Of a stretch of 64,000 nt of DNA, positions 7,770 to 16,333 are shown one piece after another. Position 1 is the stretch's first letter. Each line of letters begins with the position of its first letter. The DNA is taken from contig NZ_BMQF01000005.1 of assembly GCF_014647975.1 (NCBI RefSeq), forward strand, positions 310,001 to 374,000. Reading direction: 5' to 3'. The notes below the pieces were generated by a model. It saw only the letters and a program-made list of their open reading frames with translations, searched no databases and had not been told where the DNA came from. A program made the position numbers and the translations under genes. The stretch is from Streptomyces fumigatiscleroticus. Its GTDB lineage: Bacteria > Actinomycetota > Actinomycetes > Streptomycetales > Streptomycetaceae.

Positions 7770-8990
7770 TCACTCGCCCGCCGGCGCGGGCTCCGTCTCC
7801 GTCCGGACGTCGACCTCCCGCCAGAAGCCCGCCCGGATCGCGTAGCGGTCGTGTTCGTCGATCTGGTCGTCCTTGTGGGCGAGCAGCCCGAAGCGTGCGG
7901 CGTAGCGCAGCAGCTCGCCGTCGATGCGGTGCGGGATACGGGGATACATGCCCGACAGCTTCTGGAGGTGGCCGTGGTCGCCGAGCCGCTCCTTCCAGCG
8001 GCGGGCGAAGACCTGCCCCACCTCGTAGGGGTCGCCGCCGACCGTGGTGATGTCCTCCTCGCGGTCGGCCCAGCGCTGCTCCGCCGTGGTGAGCTGGGCG
8101 AGCGTCGGCATGGAGGCGGCCTCGGCGGACTCGCCGGCGGGACGGTCCACCCAGCCCTTGTCGGAGGACCAGCGCAGGGTGGCGGTGGTGGGGGGCTGGG
8201 CGGGCTGCGGGCCGGGGGCGCGCAGGGCGGCGAGGTCCTTGGGGGTGGGCACGCCCTTGGCGACGGGGACGCGTTCCTCGGTGCCGTTGCGGGGGGCGGC
8301 CGGCACCGGATTCTGCCGCTCCTCGGCGGACCGCTCGGCCGTCGCGGCGAGCGCCGACTCGGGCAGCGGCGCGGACAGGATCGCGGCGATCTCCGGCCGG
8401 GGCGCCGGCGGCGGCGCGCAGACCCCGGTGAGCTCCTTGGCCCGTACCGCCTTGGTGATCCAGGTACGGTCCAGCACGCGCCGCTCGTCGGCCTCGGCGA
8501 CGAGGTCCTCGGACTGGTTGTAGTCGCCGTCGGCGGCCTGCACGGCCCACAGATGGACGGCGACGCCGTGTTCCTTGGCGGACATCATGCCCGGCAGCAG
8601 ATCCCCGTCGCCGGTCACCAGCACGATGTCGGAGCAGGCCCGGTTGCGGGCCAGCTCGGTCAGCTCGGCGTGCATCGCGGCGTCCACGCCCTTCTGCGCC
8701 CAGCGGCCGTCGCTGCGGGTCAGCGCGCCGAGCCGGACGGTGACCCGGGGCATCACGCGCAGCCGCCGGTGCTCGGGCTGCGGTACGCGGTCGGGGGCGC
8801 CGTCGAACCAGTAGATGCGCAGCAGCGGCCGCTGGGTCTCGGACTCGGCGCGTTCGCGCAGGCCCTGGACCAGGGCGGTGTGGTCGACGGTGATACGGGA
8901 CCGCGACGGCTCCCCGGCGAGGAGACTGGCGGCGGCCCCCAGCAGATACCCGGCGTCCACCAGGACGATGCAGCGGTCCACGCGATCCAC
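7770..8990 (-). CDS. NYN-domain protein (putative PIN-like ribonuclease)
   Basis: NYN domains are PIN-fold domains, often metal-dependent RNases. Residues 1-170 form the domain: CIVLVDAGYLL with Asp12, KGVDAAMHAEL with Asp103, and SDIVLVTGDGDLLPGM with Asp121, Asp128 and Asp130. The acidic cluster expected of an active nuclease is therefore present. Residues 190-310 are a low-complexity Ala/Pro-rich linker, and a C-terminal helical region (FARRWKERLGDHGHLQKL) may be a small nucleic-acid-binding domain. The target RNA is unknown. The GTG at 8990 starts MDRVDRC; a second GTG at 8981 has better spacing to AGAGG. The gene is monocistronic in appearance, 112 bases upstream of the ABC ATPase start. 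Confidence 0.85.
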   Translation of the reverse strand: MDRVDRCIVLVDAGYLLGAAASLLAGEPSRSRITVDHTALVQGLRERAESETQRPLLRIYWFDGAPDRVPQPEHRRLRVMPRVTVRLGALTRSDGRWAQKGVDAAMHAELTELARNRACSDIVLVTGDGDLLPGMMSAKEHGVAVHLWAVQAADGDYNQSEDLVAEADERRVLDRTWITKAVRAKELTGVCAPPPAPRPEIAAILSAPLPESALAATAERSAEERQNPVPAAPRNGTEERVPVAKGVPTPKDLAALRAPGPQPAQPPTTATLRWSSDKGWVDRPAGESAEAASMPTLAQLTTAEQRWADREEDITTVGGDPYEVGQVFARRWKERLGDHGHLQKLSGMYPRIPHRIDGELLRYAARFGLLAHKDDQIDEHDRYAIRAGFWREVDVRTETEPAPAGE

Positions 8991-9205
8991 CCTCTTTCCG
9001 GGAGGTTTGCTTCGGGCTTGCTTCGAGTCTGCCCGACCACGCCGGGGTTAACGGCCCGAACTCGATCTTCGGCGTGGCGTTTCGGCGCGGCGTCGCCCGT
9101 CGAACCCTGTCACAGACGGTAATTGCCCGACATGCGCACCTGTCCGGCCTGTGTGAATCTGGCAGCGGCCCTGGCCCCGGAATCCCCCGCAGGAGGCAGA
9201 TCACC

Positions 9206-9370
9206 ATGGCCAAGAACAAGAACCGTGACCGCAAGCAGCCGCAGGCCGAGAGCGCGGAGCAGGTGGCCCAGCCGCCTCCGCTGGACGCGCAGGACGACCA
9301 GCGCGCCACCCGGATGACACCCGGCGACGTGGCCCGCAAGGGGCGGCAGAAGCGCTTCGGTCACAACTGA
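9206..9370 (+). CDS. Small conserved-looking hydrophilic protein, 54 residues
   Basis: Function unknown. The protein is very polar, with a basic start (MAKNKNRDRKQPQ), an acidic and proline-containing middle, and a basic end (DVARKGRQKRFGHN). It has no membrane span and is probably largely disordered. A strong AGGAGG at 9191-9196 sits 9 bases before the ATG, and a strong hairpin follows the stop, so this looks like a real, separately expressed gene. Short Lys/Arg-rich proteins of this kind are common in Streptomyces. Confidence 0.72.
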   Translation: MAKNKNRDRKQPQAESAEQVAQPPPLDAQDDQRATRMTPGDVARKGRQKRFGHN

Positions 9371-9408
9371 CGTCGGCGCGACGGGCCGTTGGAGCCCCGG
9401 CACACACG

Positions 9409-9437
9409 AGGGGCGCACCGAATGCGGGTGCGCCCCT
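9409..9437. terminator. Bidirectional terminator hairpin
   Basis: AGGGGCGCACC and GGTGCGCCCCT pair perfectly over 11 bases with a 7-base loop. The hairpin lies between the small plus-strand gene (ends 9370) and the end of dnaE on the minus strand (9465). Confidence 0.7.
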
Positions 9438-9464
9438 TCGCCCTCCGGGGGTACGGTCAGCCGC

Positions 9465-12400
9465 TCAGCCCGCCAGGCACGACGGGCCCAGCAGCACCTT
9501 GAGGTCGCCGAAGAGGGCCGGGTCCGGCTTGACCCGGTGCCGGTCCAGCCGCAGCACGGTGGTCTTGGTCGGCCCCTGGAGCTTGATCCGGACCTCGCTG
9601 TCGCCCCGGTGGTGGGTGAGGATCTCGCCGAGACGGCTGACCATGGGCGGGGTGACCCGGGTGGCCGGGATGGTGAGGACCACGGGCGCGTTGGTGCCCG
9701 CGTTGGACAGGTCCGGGATCATCAGCTCCATCGCGACCAGCCGCGGCACGTCCTCCCGCTTGTCCAGGCGCCCCTTGACGAACACCACGGCGTCCTCGAC
9801 GAGTTGGGTGGAGACGAGCTGGTAGGTCGCGGGGAAGAACATGCACTCGATGGAGCCGGCGAGGTCCTCCACCGTGGCGATGGCCCAGGCGTTGCCCTGC
9901 TTGGTCATCTTGCGCTGGAGGCCGGAGATGATGCCGCCGATGGTGACGACGGCGCCGTCGGCGTGCTCGCCGCCGGTGAGCTGGGCGATGCCCGCGTCGG
10001 CCTTGTCGGACAGGATGTGCTCCAGGCCGAAGAGCGGGTGGTCGGAGACGTACAGACCGAGCATCTCCCGCTCCTGGGCGAGCAGATAGGTCTTGTCCCA
10101 CTCCTCGGTGGAGAACTCCACGTCCAGGCCGAAGCCCGGCTCGCTGCCGCTCTCCTCGCCCATGCCGCCGAAGAGGTCGAACTGGCCCTCGGCCTCCTTT
10201 CGCTTGACCGCGACCACGTTGTCGATCATCGGCTCGTACTGCGCCACCAGGCCCTTGCGGGTGTGGCCCATCGAGTCGAAGGCACCGGCCTTGATCAGGG
10301 ACTCGGTGGTGCGCTTGTTGCAGACCACCGCCTCGACCTTGTCGAGGTAGTCCGGGAAGGAGGTGTACTTCCCCTTGGCCTTGCGGCACTTGATGATCGA
10401 CTCGACGACGTTGGTGCCGACGTTGCGCACGGCGGAGAGGCCGAAGAGGATCACGTCGTCGCCCTGGGCGGCGAAGTTGGCCTCGGACTCGTTGACGTTG
10501 GGCGGCAGCACCTTGATGCCCATCCGGCGGCACTCGTTGAGGTAGACGGCCGACTTGTCCTTGTCGTCCTTGACCGAGGTGAGCAGGGCGGCCATGTACT
10601 CGGCGGGGTGGTTCGCCTTCAGGTACGCGGTCCAGTACGAGACCAGGCCGTACGCGGCCGAGTGCGCCTTGTTGAAGGCGTAGCCGGCGAAGGGGACCAG
10701 CACGTCCCACAGGGCCTGGATGGCCTCGTCGCTGTAGCCGTTCTTGCGGGCGCCGGCCTGGAAGATGGTGAAGTTCTTCGCCAGCTCCTCGGGCTTCTTC
10801 TTGCCCATCACGCGGCGGAGGATGTCGGCCTCGCCGAGCGAGTAGCCGGCGATGATCTGGGCGGCCTTCTGCACCTGCTCCTGGTAGACGATCAGGCCGT
10901 AGGTGACGTCCAGGACCTCCTTGAGCGGCTCCTCCAGCTCCGGGTGGATCGGCGTGATCTCCTGCTGGCCGTTCTTGCGCAGCGCGTAGTTCGTGTGCGA
11001 GTTCATGCCCATCGGGCCCGGCCGGTACAGGGCCGAGACGGCGGAGATGTCCTCGAAGTTGTCGGGCTTCATCAGCCGCAGCAGCGAACGCATGGGGCCG
11101 CCGTCGAACTGGAAGACGCCGAGGGTGTCGCCGCGCTGGAGCAGGTCGAAGGTGGTGGGGTCGTCCAGCGGCAGGGAGAGCAGGTCGATGTCGAGGCCCT
11201 TGTTGGCCTTCACCATCTTGACCGCGTCGTCCATGATCGTGAGGTTGCGCAGGCCCAGGAAGTCCATCTTCAGCAGGCCGAGCGACTCGCAGCTCGGGTA
11301 GTCCCACTGGGTGATGGTGACGCCGTCGGTGTGCCGGACCCAGACCGGGACGTGGTCGGTGATGGTCTCGCTGGACATGATCACGCCTGCGGCGTGCACG
11401 CCCATCTGGCGCACCAGGCCCTCGACGCCCTTGGCGGTGTCGATGACCTTCTTCACGTCCGGCTCGTTCTCGTACATCCCGCGGACCTCGCCGGCCTCGC
11501 TGTAGCGCGGGTGGCTCGGGTCGGTGATGCCGGAGAGCGGGATGCCCTTGCCGAGGACGTCGGCGGGCATGGCCTTGGTGATGCGGTCGCCCATCGCGTA
11601 CGGGTAGCCCAGCACCCGCGCGGAGTCCTTGATCGCGTTCTTGGCCTTGATGGTGCCGTACGTGCCGATCATGGCGACCTTGTCGGCGCCGTACTTCTCG
11701 GTCACGTACCTGATCACCTCGACGCGCCGGCGCTCGTCGAAGTCGATGTCGACGTCGGGCATCGAGATGCGCTCGGGGTTGAGGAACCGCTCGAAGATCA
11801 GGCCGTGCGGGATCGGGTCCAGGTCGGTGATGCCCATGGCGTAGGCGACGATCGAGCCGGCCGCGGAGCCGCGGCCGGGGCCGACCGCGATGCCGTTGTT
11901 CTTGGCCCACATGATGAAGTCGGCGACGACGAGGAAGTAGCCCGGGAAGCCCATCGAGATGATGACGTCCATCTCGTAGTCGGCCTGCTTCTGGCGGTCC
12001 TCGGGGATGCCGCCGGGGTAGCGGCGCTCCATGCCGCGGCGGACCTCCTCCTTGAACCAGGTGACCTCGGTGTAGCCCTCGGGGATGTCGAACTTGGGCA
12101 TCAGGTCGCGCTTCTCGAACATGCCCGTGGTGTCGACCATCTCGGCGACCAGCAGCGTGTTGGCGCAGCCCTCCTGCCAGGCGTCCGAGGAGTCGATGGC
12201 GTACATCTCGTCCGTGGACTTCAGGTAGTAGCCGGTGCCGTCGAACTTGAAGCGGTCGGGGTCGGAGAGGTTCTTGCCGGTCTGGATGCAGAGCAGGGCG
12301 TCGTGGGCGCTCGCCTCGTGCGCGTAGGTGTAGTGCGAGTCGTTGGTCACCAGCGGCGGGATGCCGAGCTTCTTCCCGATCTCCAGCAGGCCGTCGCGGA

Positions 12401-13004
12401 CCCGGTGCTCGATGTCGATGCCGTGGTCCATCAGCTCCAGGAAGTAGCGGTCCTTGCCGAAGATGTCCTGGTAGTCGGCGGCGGCCTTGAGGGCCTCGTC
12501 GAACTGGCCGAGGCGGAGCCGGGTCTGCACCTCGCCGGAGGGGCAGCCGGTGGAGGCGACGATCCCCTCCGACCACTGGGCGATGGTCTCCTTGTCCATC
12601 CGGGGCCACTTCTGGAGCCAGCCCTCGGCGTACGCGTCCGAGGAGAGCCGGAAGAGGTTGTGCAGGCCGGTCTTGTTCACCGCCCACATCGTCTTGTGGG
12701 TGTAACCACCCGAACCGGAGACGTCGTCCCGCTTCTGGTGCGGCTGGCCCCACTGGATCTTGCGCTTGTTGCGCCGGGACTCGGGGGCGACATACGCCTC
12801 GATCCCGATGATCGGGGTGATTCCGGCTTTCTTCGCGGAGTGAAAGAAATCGTACGCACCGTGAAGGTTGCCGTGGTCGGACATGGCGATGTGCGTCATG
12901 CCCATCTCATTGCAGGCGTTGAACATGTCCTTCAGCCGCGCGGCACCGTCCAGCAGGGAGTACTGGGTGTGGACGTGCAGGTGCGTGAACGGCGGCTTCG
13001 ACAC
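9465..13004 (-). CDS. dnaE: DNA polymerase III alpha subunit
   Basis: This is the replicative DNA polymerase catalytic subunit. At 1179 residues it has the length of the main actinobacterial DnaE. The PHP domain opens the protein (FTHLHVHTQYSLLDG, then MSDHGNLHGAYDF). The polymerase catalytic aspartates lie in ISMPDVDIDFDERRR near residue 415. Fingers and helix-hairpin-helix regions follow (LRRVMGKKKPEELAKNF, YAFNKAHSAAYGLVSYWTAY), and an OB-fold is near residue 990 (GGIISGLQRKMTKQGNAWA). The start is GTG with GGAGG 7-11 bases upstream. A possible -10, TAGACT, lies at 13068-13073 on this strand. It is divergent from the DUF2252 gene. Confidence 0.97.
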   Translation of the reverse strand: MSKPPFTHLHVHTQYSLLDGAARLKDMFNACNEMGMTHIAMSDHGNLHGAYDFFHSAKKAGITPIIGIEAYVAPESRRNKRKIQWGQPHQKRDDVSGSGGYTHKTMWAVNKTGLHNLFRLSSDAYAEGWLQKWPRMDKETIAQWSEGIVASTGCPSGEVQTRLRLGQFDEALKAAADYQDIFGKDRYFLELMDHGIDIEHRVRDGLLEIGKKLGIPPLVTNDSHYTYAHEASAHDALLCIQTGKNLSDPDRFKFDGTGYYLKSTDEMYAIDSSDAWQEGCANTLLVAEMVDTTGMFEKRDLMPKFDIPEGYTEVTWFKEEVRRGMERRYPGGIPEDRQKQADYEMDVIISMGFPGYFLVVADFIMWAKNNGIAVGPGRGSAAGSIVAYAMGITDLDPIPHGLIFERFLNPERISMPDVDIDFDERRRVEVIRYVTEKYGADKVAMIGTYGTIKAKNAIKDSARVLGYPYAMGDRITKAMPADVLGKGIPLSGITDPSHPRYSEAGEVRGMYENEPDVKKVIDTAKGVEGLVRQMGVHAAGVIMSSETITDHVPVWVRHTDGVTITQWDYPSCESLGLLKMDFLGLRNLTIMDDAVKMVKANKGLDIDLLSLPLDDPTTFDLLQRGDTLGVFQFDGGPMRSLLRLMKPDNFEDISAVSALYRPGPMGMNSHTNYALRKNGQQEITPIHPELEEPLKEVLDVTYGLIVYQEQVQKAAQIIAGYSLGEADILRRVMGKKKPEELAKNFTIFQAGARKNGYSDEAIQALWDVLVPFAGYAFNKAHSAAYGLVSYWTAYLKANHPAEYMAALLTSVKDDKDKSAVYLNECRRMGIKVLPPNVNESEANFAAQGDDVILFGLSAVRNVGTNVVESIIKCRKAKGKYTSFPDYLDKVEAVVCNKRTTESLIKAGAFDSMGHTRKGLVAQYEPMIDNVVAVKRKEAEGQFDLFGGMGEESGSEPGFGLDVEFSTEEWDKTYLLAQEREMLGLYVSDHPLFGLEHILSDKADAGIAQLTGGEHADGAVVTIGGIISGLQRKMTKQGNAWAIATVEDLAGSIECMFFPATYQLVSTQLVEDAVVFVKGRLDKREDVPRLVAMELMIPDLSNAGTNAPVVLTIPATRVTPPMVSRLGEILTHHRGDSEVRIKLQGPTKTTVLRLDRHRVKPDPALFGDLKVLLGPSCLAG

Positions 13005-13238
13005 GTTCGGACCTCCAAGGAGAACGCCGGGCGACAGGCTGCGGACAGTCTGGGGGGACAGCGTCGAAGTCTATGCCTCCCGGCTGACACTCCGCGGCCT
13101 TGTCCCCGTACCTTCGGGCACAGGGCCACGGGCACTCCGGAGCCCTCCCGTCCGTTGTCGGAAATCGGGGCGTCCGCCCCGGCGGGCGGCGCGTCCGTCC
13201 CCCCATCACGCACCATCTGCACCAGGAGGCACCCAGCG

Positions 13239-14588
13239 ATGTCGGTCCCCCAGCCCGACGAGGAGCAGCGCGGCGAGGAGATCCTCGCCGTCTTCGACAC
13301 CGCCTTCGGCGAGCTCCTGGCCGCCGATCCGGCCGCGTTCCGCGTGAAGTTCCGGAAGATGGCGGCCTCGGCCTTCGCGTTCTACCGGGGCACGGCGTGC
13401 CTCTTCTACCACGACCTGGACGCCGGGCGGACCGGCCGGGGCGACGGGGACATACCGGGCGGTCCGTATCTGGACGAGCGCACCTCGCGCGTGTGGATCC
13501 ACGGCGATCTGCACGCGGAGAACTTCGGCACCTACATGGACTCCCAGGGCCGCCTGATCTTCAACGTCAACGACTTCGACGAGGCCTACGTCGGCCCCTT
13601 CACCTGGGACCTGAAGCGGTTCGCGGCCTCGGTGGCGCTGATCGGCTACGCCAAGGCGCTCAGCGACGAGCAGATCGGCGAGCTGGTGCGGGTCTACGCG
13701 GGCGCCTACCGCGAGCGCATCCGGGCCCTGGCCACCGGCGCCAAGCGCGAGGAGGTGCCCCCCTTCACCCTGGACACCGCCCAGGGCCCGCTGCTGGACG
13801 CGCTGCGCGTCGCCCGCTCGCTGACCCGCTTCGGGCTGCTGGACTCGATGACCGAGATCCGCGACTTCGAACGCCGCTTCGCCCCGGGCGGCGGCTCCGT
13901 CGAGCTGGACGCGGCCACCCGCTACAAGGTGCTCGCCGCCTTCGACGGCTATCTGGAGACGCTGCCGGAGTCGTCGCTGGCCCGCCCGGACTCCTACCGG
14001 GTCAAGGACGTGGTCGGCCGCCGCGGCATCGGCATCGGCTCCGCGGGGCTGCCGTCGTACAACATCCTGCTGGAGGGGAACAGCGACGCCCTGGAGAACG
14101 ACGTCGTGATCTACATCAAGCAGGCCCAGACCCCGGCCGTCTCCCGGCACGTCACCGACCCGGCGATCCGGGAGTACTTCCGCCACGAGGGCCACCGCAC
14201 GGTGATCTCCCAGCGCGCCCTCCAGGCGCACGCCGACCCGTGGCTGGGCTGGACCGAGCTGGACGGCGCCGGGCAGCTGGTCGCCGAGGTCTCGCCGTAC
14301 GCGGTGGACCTGGACTGGGGCGACATCGACGACCCGGAGGAGATCGCCCAGGTCGTCGCCGACCTCGGCCGGGCCACGGCCACCATGCACGCGGCGGCGG
14401 ACGACCAGTCCGGGGAGTCGCTGGTGCCGTTCTCCACCGAGCGCGCCATCGACGCGGCGATCGCCGCCGACGAGGAGGGCTTCGCACCGCTGCTGGTGGA
14501 CTTCGCGCACGCCTACGGGGCACGCGCGCGTGCCGACCACCAGATCTTCGTGGACCTCTTCCGCAACGGCCGGATTCCGGGTCTGTAA
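13239..14588 (+). CDS. DUF2252 protein (kinase-like fold)
   Basis: The biochemical role is unknown. The 449-residue protein carries the family's key segments WIHGDLHAENFGTY and LIFNVNDFDEAYVGPFTWDLKR. These resemble the catalytic loop (H-G-D-x-x-x-x-N) and metal-binding D of aminoglycoside/choline-kinase-like enzymes, so ATP-dependent phosphotransfer is possible. It has no signal peptide or membrane span. The ATG at 13239 has a perfect AGGAGG 9 bases upstream. The coding frame stays open far upstream across the antisense of dnaE, but that is a high-GC artefact. Confidence 0.88.
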   Translation: MSVPQPDEEQRGEEILAVFDTAFGELLAADPAAFRVKFRKMAASAFAFYRGTACLFYHDLDAGRTGRGDGDIPGGPYLDERTSRVWIHGDLHAENFGTYMDSQGRLIFNVNDFDEAYVGPFTWDLKRFAASVALIGYAKALSDEQIGELVRVYAGAYRERIRALATGAKREEVPPFTLDTAQGPLLDALRVARSLTRFGLLDSMTEIRDFERRFAPGGGSVELDAATRYKVLAAFDGYLETLPESSLARPDSYRVKDVVGRRGIGIGSAGLPSYNILLEGNSDALENDVVIYIKQAQTPAVSRHVTDPAIREYFRHEGHRTVISQRALQAHADPWLGWTELDGAGQLVAEVSPYAVDLDWGDIDDPEEIAQVVADLGRATATMHAAADDQSGESLVPFSTERAIDAAIAADEEGFAPLLVDFAHAYGARARADHQIFVDLFRNGRIPGL

Positions 14589-14636
14589 CCTTCCACGCGC
14601 TCACAGGAACCCTTTAGGGGTCCCTTACCGGAGCAC

Positions 14637-15350
14637 GTGACACACTTCCTTCTCACCATGGACATATCCGGGACCCAGCTCAGAGCCGTACGCGCGGCGC
14701 TGTTCACGGCACTCGTCGTGACGCTCAGCACCGCGTCGCACGTGCTGCTGTCCCGGGTCCCGCTGCCGCTGAACACGGTGGCCGCGGTCGCCTCCGCCGT
14801 GTTCGGGCTCGCCTACGCCCTGGCCGGCCGCGAGCGCGGCTTCGGCCGGATCGCGGCCCTGCTGATCCCGCTGGAGCTGGCCGCCGACACCGTCTTCACC
14901 ACCGGCCAGCACGTCTGCTACGGCGCGGCCGGCGGCCCGGTCACGGGCCCGCTGCGCTCCGTCGGCCTCGACGTGCTGTGCGGCGACGGCACCGGCGTCG
15001 GCGCCCCGCTGGCCCGGATGACGGGCACCGGCACCGACCGGCTCGCCGCCTCGCTGGTGCACGCCGGCCCGGCCACCGCCTGGCTGCTGCTCGCCGCCCA
15101 TGTCGGCGTCGGCCTGCTCGCCGCCGCCTGGCTGCACCGCGGCGAGCGGGCGCTGGCCCAGCTGCTGCGGGCGGTGGCCGCGACCACGTTCCGGCCGCTG
15201 CTGCTGGCGGCCGCGGCGGTGACGGCGCGGCGCCGGCCCGCCGTGCGCCGTCCGCCGCGCCCCGTCCACCGGGCGGCCGGCGCCCGCGAGCGGATCCTCG
15301 CGCACTCCCTGGGACGGCGGGGACCGCCGTGCCCGGCCGCTGTCGGCTGA
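14637..15350 (+). CDS. Integral membrane protein next to a DsbA-like gene
   Basis: Function unknown. The 237-residue protein has about four membrane spans (near residues 20-40, 45-63, 70-85 and 138-165). Two cysteines, Cys94 (QHVCYG) and Cys115 (LDVLCGD), lie between spans 3 and 4. The C-terminal 60 residues are Arg-rich and probably cytoplasmic. The gene precedes a membrane-anchored thioredoxin-like protein by 89 bases. Relatives are sometimes mislabelled PE-PGRS proteins. I use the GTG at 14637, which has GGAG upstream; the ATG at 14658 is an alternative. A link between its cysteines and the neighbouring disulfide protein is only an inference. Confidence 0.78.
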   Translation: MTHFLLTMDISGTQLRAVRAALFTALVVTLSTASHVLLSRVPLPLNTVAAVASAVFGLAYALAGRERGFGRIAALLIPLELAADTVFTTGQHVCYGAAGGPVTGPLRSVGLDVLCGDGTGVGAPLARMTGTGTDRLAASLVHAGPATAWLLLAAHVGVGLLAAAWLHRGERALAQLLRAVAATTFRPLLLAAAAVTARRRPAVRRPPRPVHRAAGARERILAHSLGRRGPPCPAAVG

Positions 15351-15439
15351 CCCGCGACAGCATCCGAGCACCAGCAGTCCTCCTCCACTTCCACGCACCC
15401 CCGCGCACCCTGTGCGGGCATCCCCAGGGAGATCACCCC

Positions 15440-16252
15440 ATGAGCAAGCGGAACAGCCAGGCGGCGAAGACGGCGGCCCGTGAGCGCCTGCGCATCGAGC
15501 GCGAGCGCGAGGCCAAGCGCGCCAAGGTCAAGCGCCAGATCATCGTCGCCTGCTCCATCGTCGGCGTCCTGGCGATAGCCGGCGGCATCGGCTACGCGGT
15601 CGTCCAGGCCAACAAGCCCGGGTACTGGGAGGCCGCCAAGGACGACAAGCTCGTGAAGCCGGCCCACACCAGCGGCGAGAACGGCACCACCGTCGTCATC
15701 GGCAAGGACAGCGCCAAGAAGACCCTCGTGATGTACGAGGACCCGCGCTGCCCGGTCTGCGCCCAGTTCGAGCAGACCGTCGGCTCCACCGTGGCCAAGG
15801 ACGTCGAGGACGGCAAGTTCAAGATCCAGTACGTCGGTGCCACCTTCCTCGACAACAGCCTGACCGGCGAGGGCTCCAAGAACGCGCTCAGCGCCCTGGG
15901 CGCGGCGCTCAACGTGAGCACCGACGCCTTCATGGAGTACAAGACCGCGCTGTACTCCACGAAGTGGCACCCCGAGGAGAACGACGACAAGTTCAAGGAC
16001 GACGCCTACCTGATCAAGGTGGCGAACACGGTCGACGCCCTGAAGAACAACAAGGAGTTCCAGCAGGCCGTCAAGGACGGCACCTACGACAAGTGGGCGC
16101 TGGAGATGTCCGCGAAGTTCGACGACAGCGGCGTCACGGGCACCCCGACCCTGAAGATGGACGGCAAGGCCCTGACCGGCTCCGACGGCAAGACCGCGCC
16201 GATGACGGTGGCGGAGTTCACCACGGCGATCGACGCGGCTCTCAAGGCCTGA
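15440..16252 (+). CDS. Membrane-anchored DsbA-family thioredoxin
   Basis: This is a probable extracytoplasmic disulfide oxidoreductase. The 270-residue protein has a charged N-terminus (RERLRIEREREAKRAKVK), one signal-anchor span at about residues 33-55 (IIVACSIVGVLAIAGGIGY), and a thioredoxin-fold domain outside the membrane. The active site is CPVC at residues 104-107 within VMYEDPRCPVCAQFEQ. The cis-proline loop appears as VTGTPTLKMDG. This arrangement resembles actinobacterial DsbA-like proteins and the thioredoxin domain attached to some Ser/Thr kinases. The start ATG has AGGGAG upstream. It ends before a strong hairpin. Confidence 0.9.
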   Translation: MSKRNSQAAKTAARERLRIEREREAKRAKVKRQIIVACSIVGVLAIAGGIGYAVVQANKPGYWEAAKDDKLVKPAHTSGENGTTVVIGKDSAKKTLVMYEDPRCPVCAQFEQTVGSTVAKDVEDGKFKIQYVGATFLDNSLTGEGSKNALSALGAALNVSTDAFMEYKTALYSTKWHPEENDDKFKDDAYLIKVANTVDALKNNKEFQQAVKDGTYDKWALEMSAKFDDSGVTGTPTLKMDGKALTGSDGKTAPMTVAEFTTAIDAALKA

Positions 16253-16268
16253 TCCGACGATCACGCGA

Positions 16269-16303
16269 AGAGCGGGCGAACTTTTGCCGAGCTCGCCCGC
16301 TCT
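16269..16303. terminator. Terminator hairpin after the DsbA-like gene
   Basis: AGAGCGGGCGA (16269-16279) and TCGCCCGCTCT (16293-16303) pair perfectly over 11 bases with a 13-base loop. It separates the DsbA-like gene from phoD. Confidence 0.65.
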
Positions 16304-16319
16304 GGCGTGTACCGGTCAG

Positions 16320-16325
16320 TAGCCT
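16320..16325 (+). promoter_or_regulatory. Likely -10 element of leaderless phoD
   Basis: TAGCCT is 8 bases upstream of the GTG start of phoD at 16334. No ribosome-binding site lies between them. Confidence 0.4.
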
Positions 16326-16333
16326 GATCGGCC

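Noticed and set aside
9537..14588. A single plus-strand open frame of 1683 codons
   Set aside because: Its first 1230 or so codons lie antisense to dnaE and translate to repetitive Asp/Val/His/Leu-rich sequence. Only the last 449 codons (the DUF2252 protein) are real.
16269..16333. PHO box upstream of phoD
   Set aside because: Only one weak GTTCGCC-like heptamer is seen on the minus strand, inside the terminator hairpin; a PHO box needs adjacent direct repeats.
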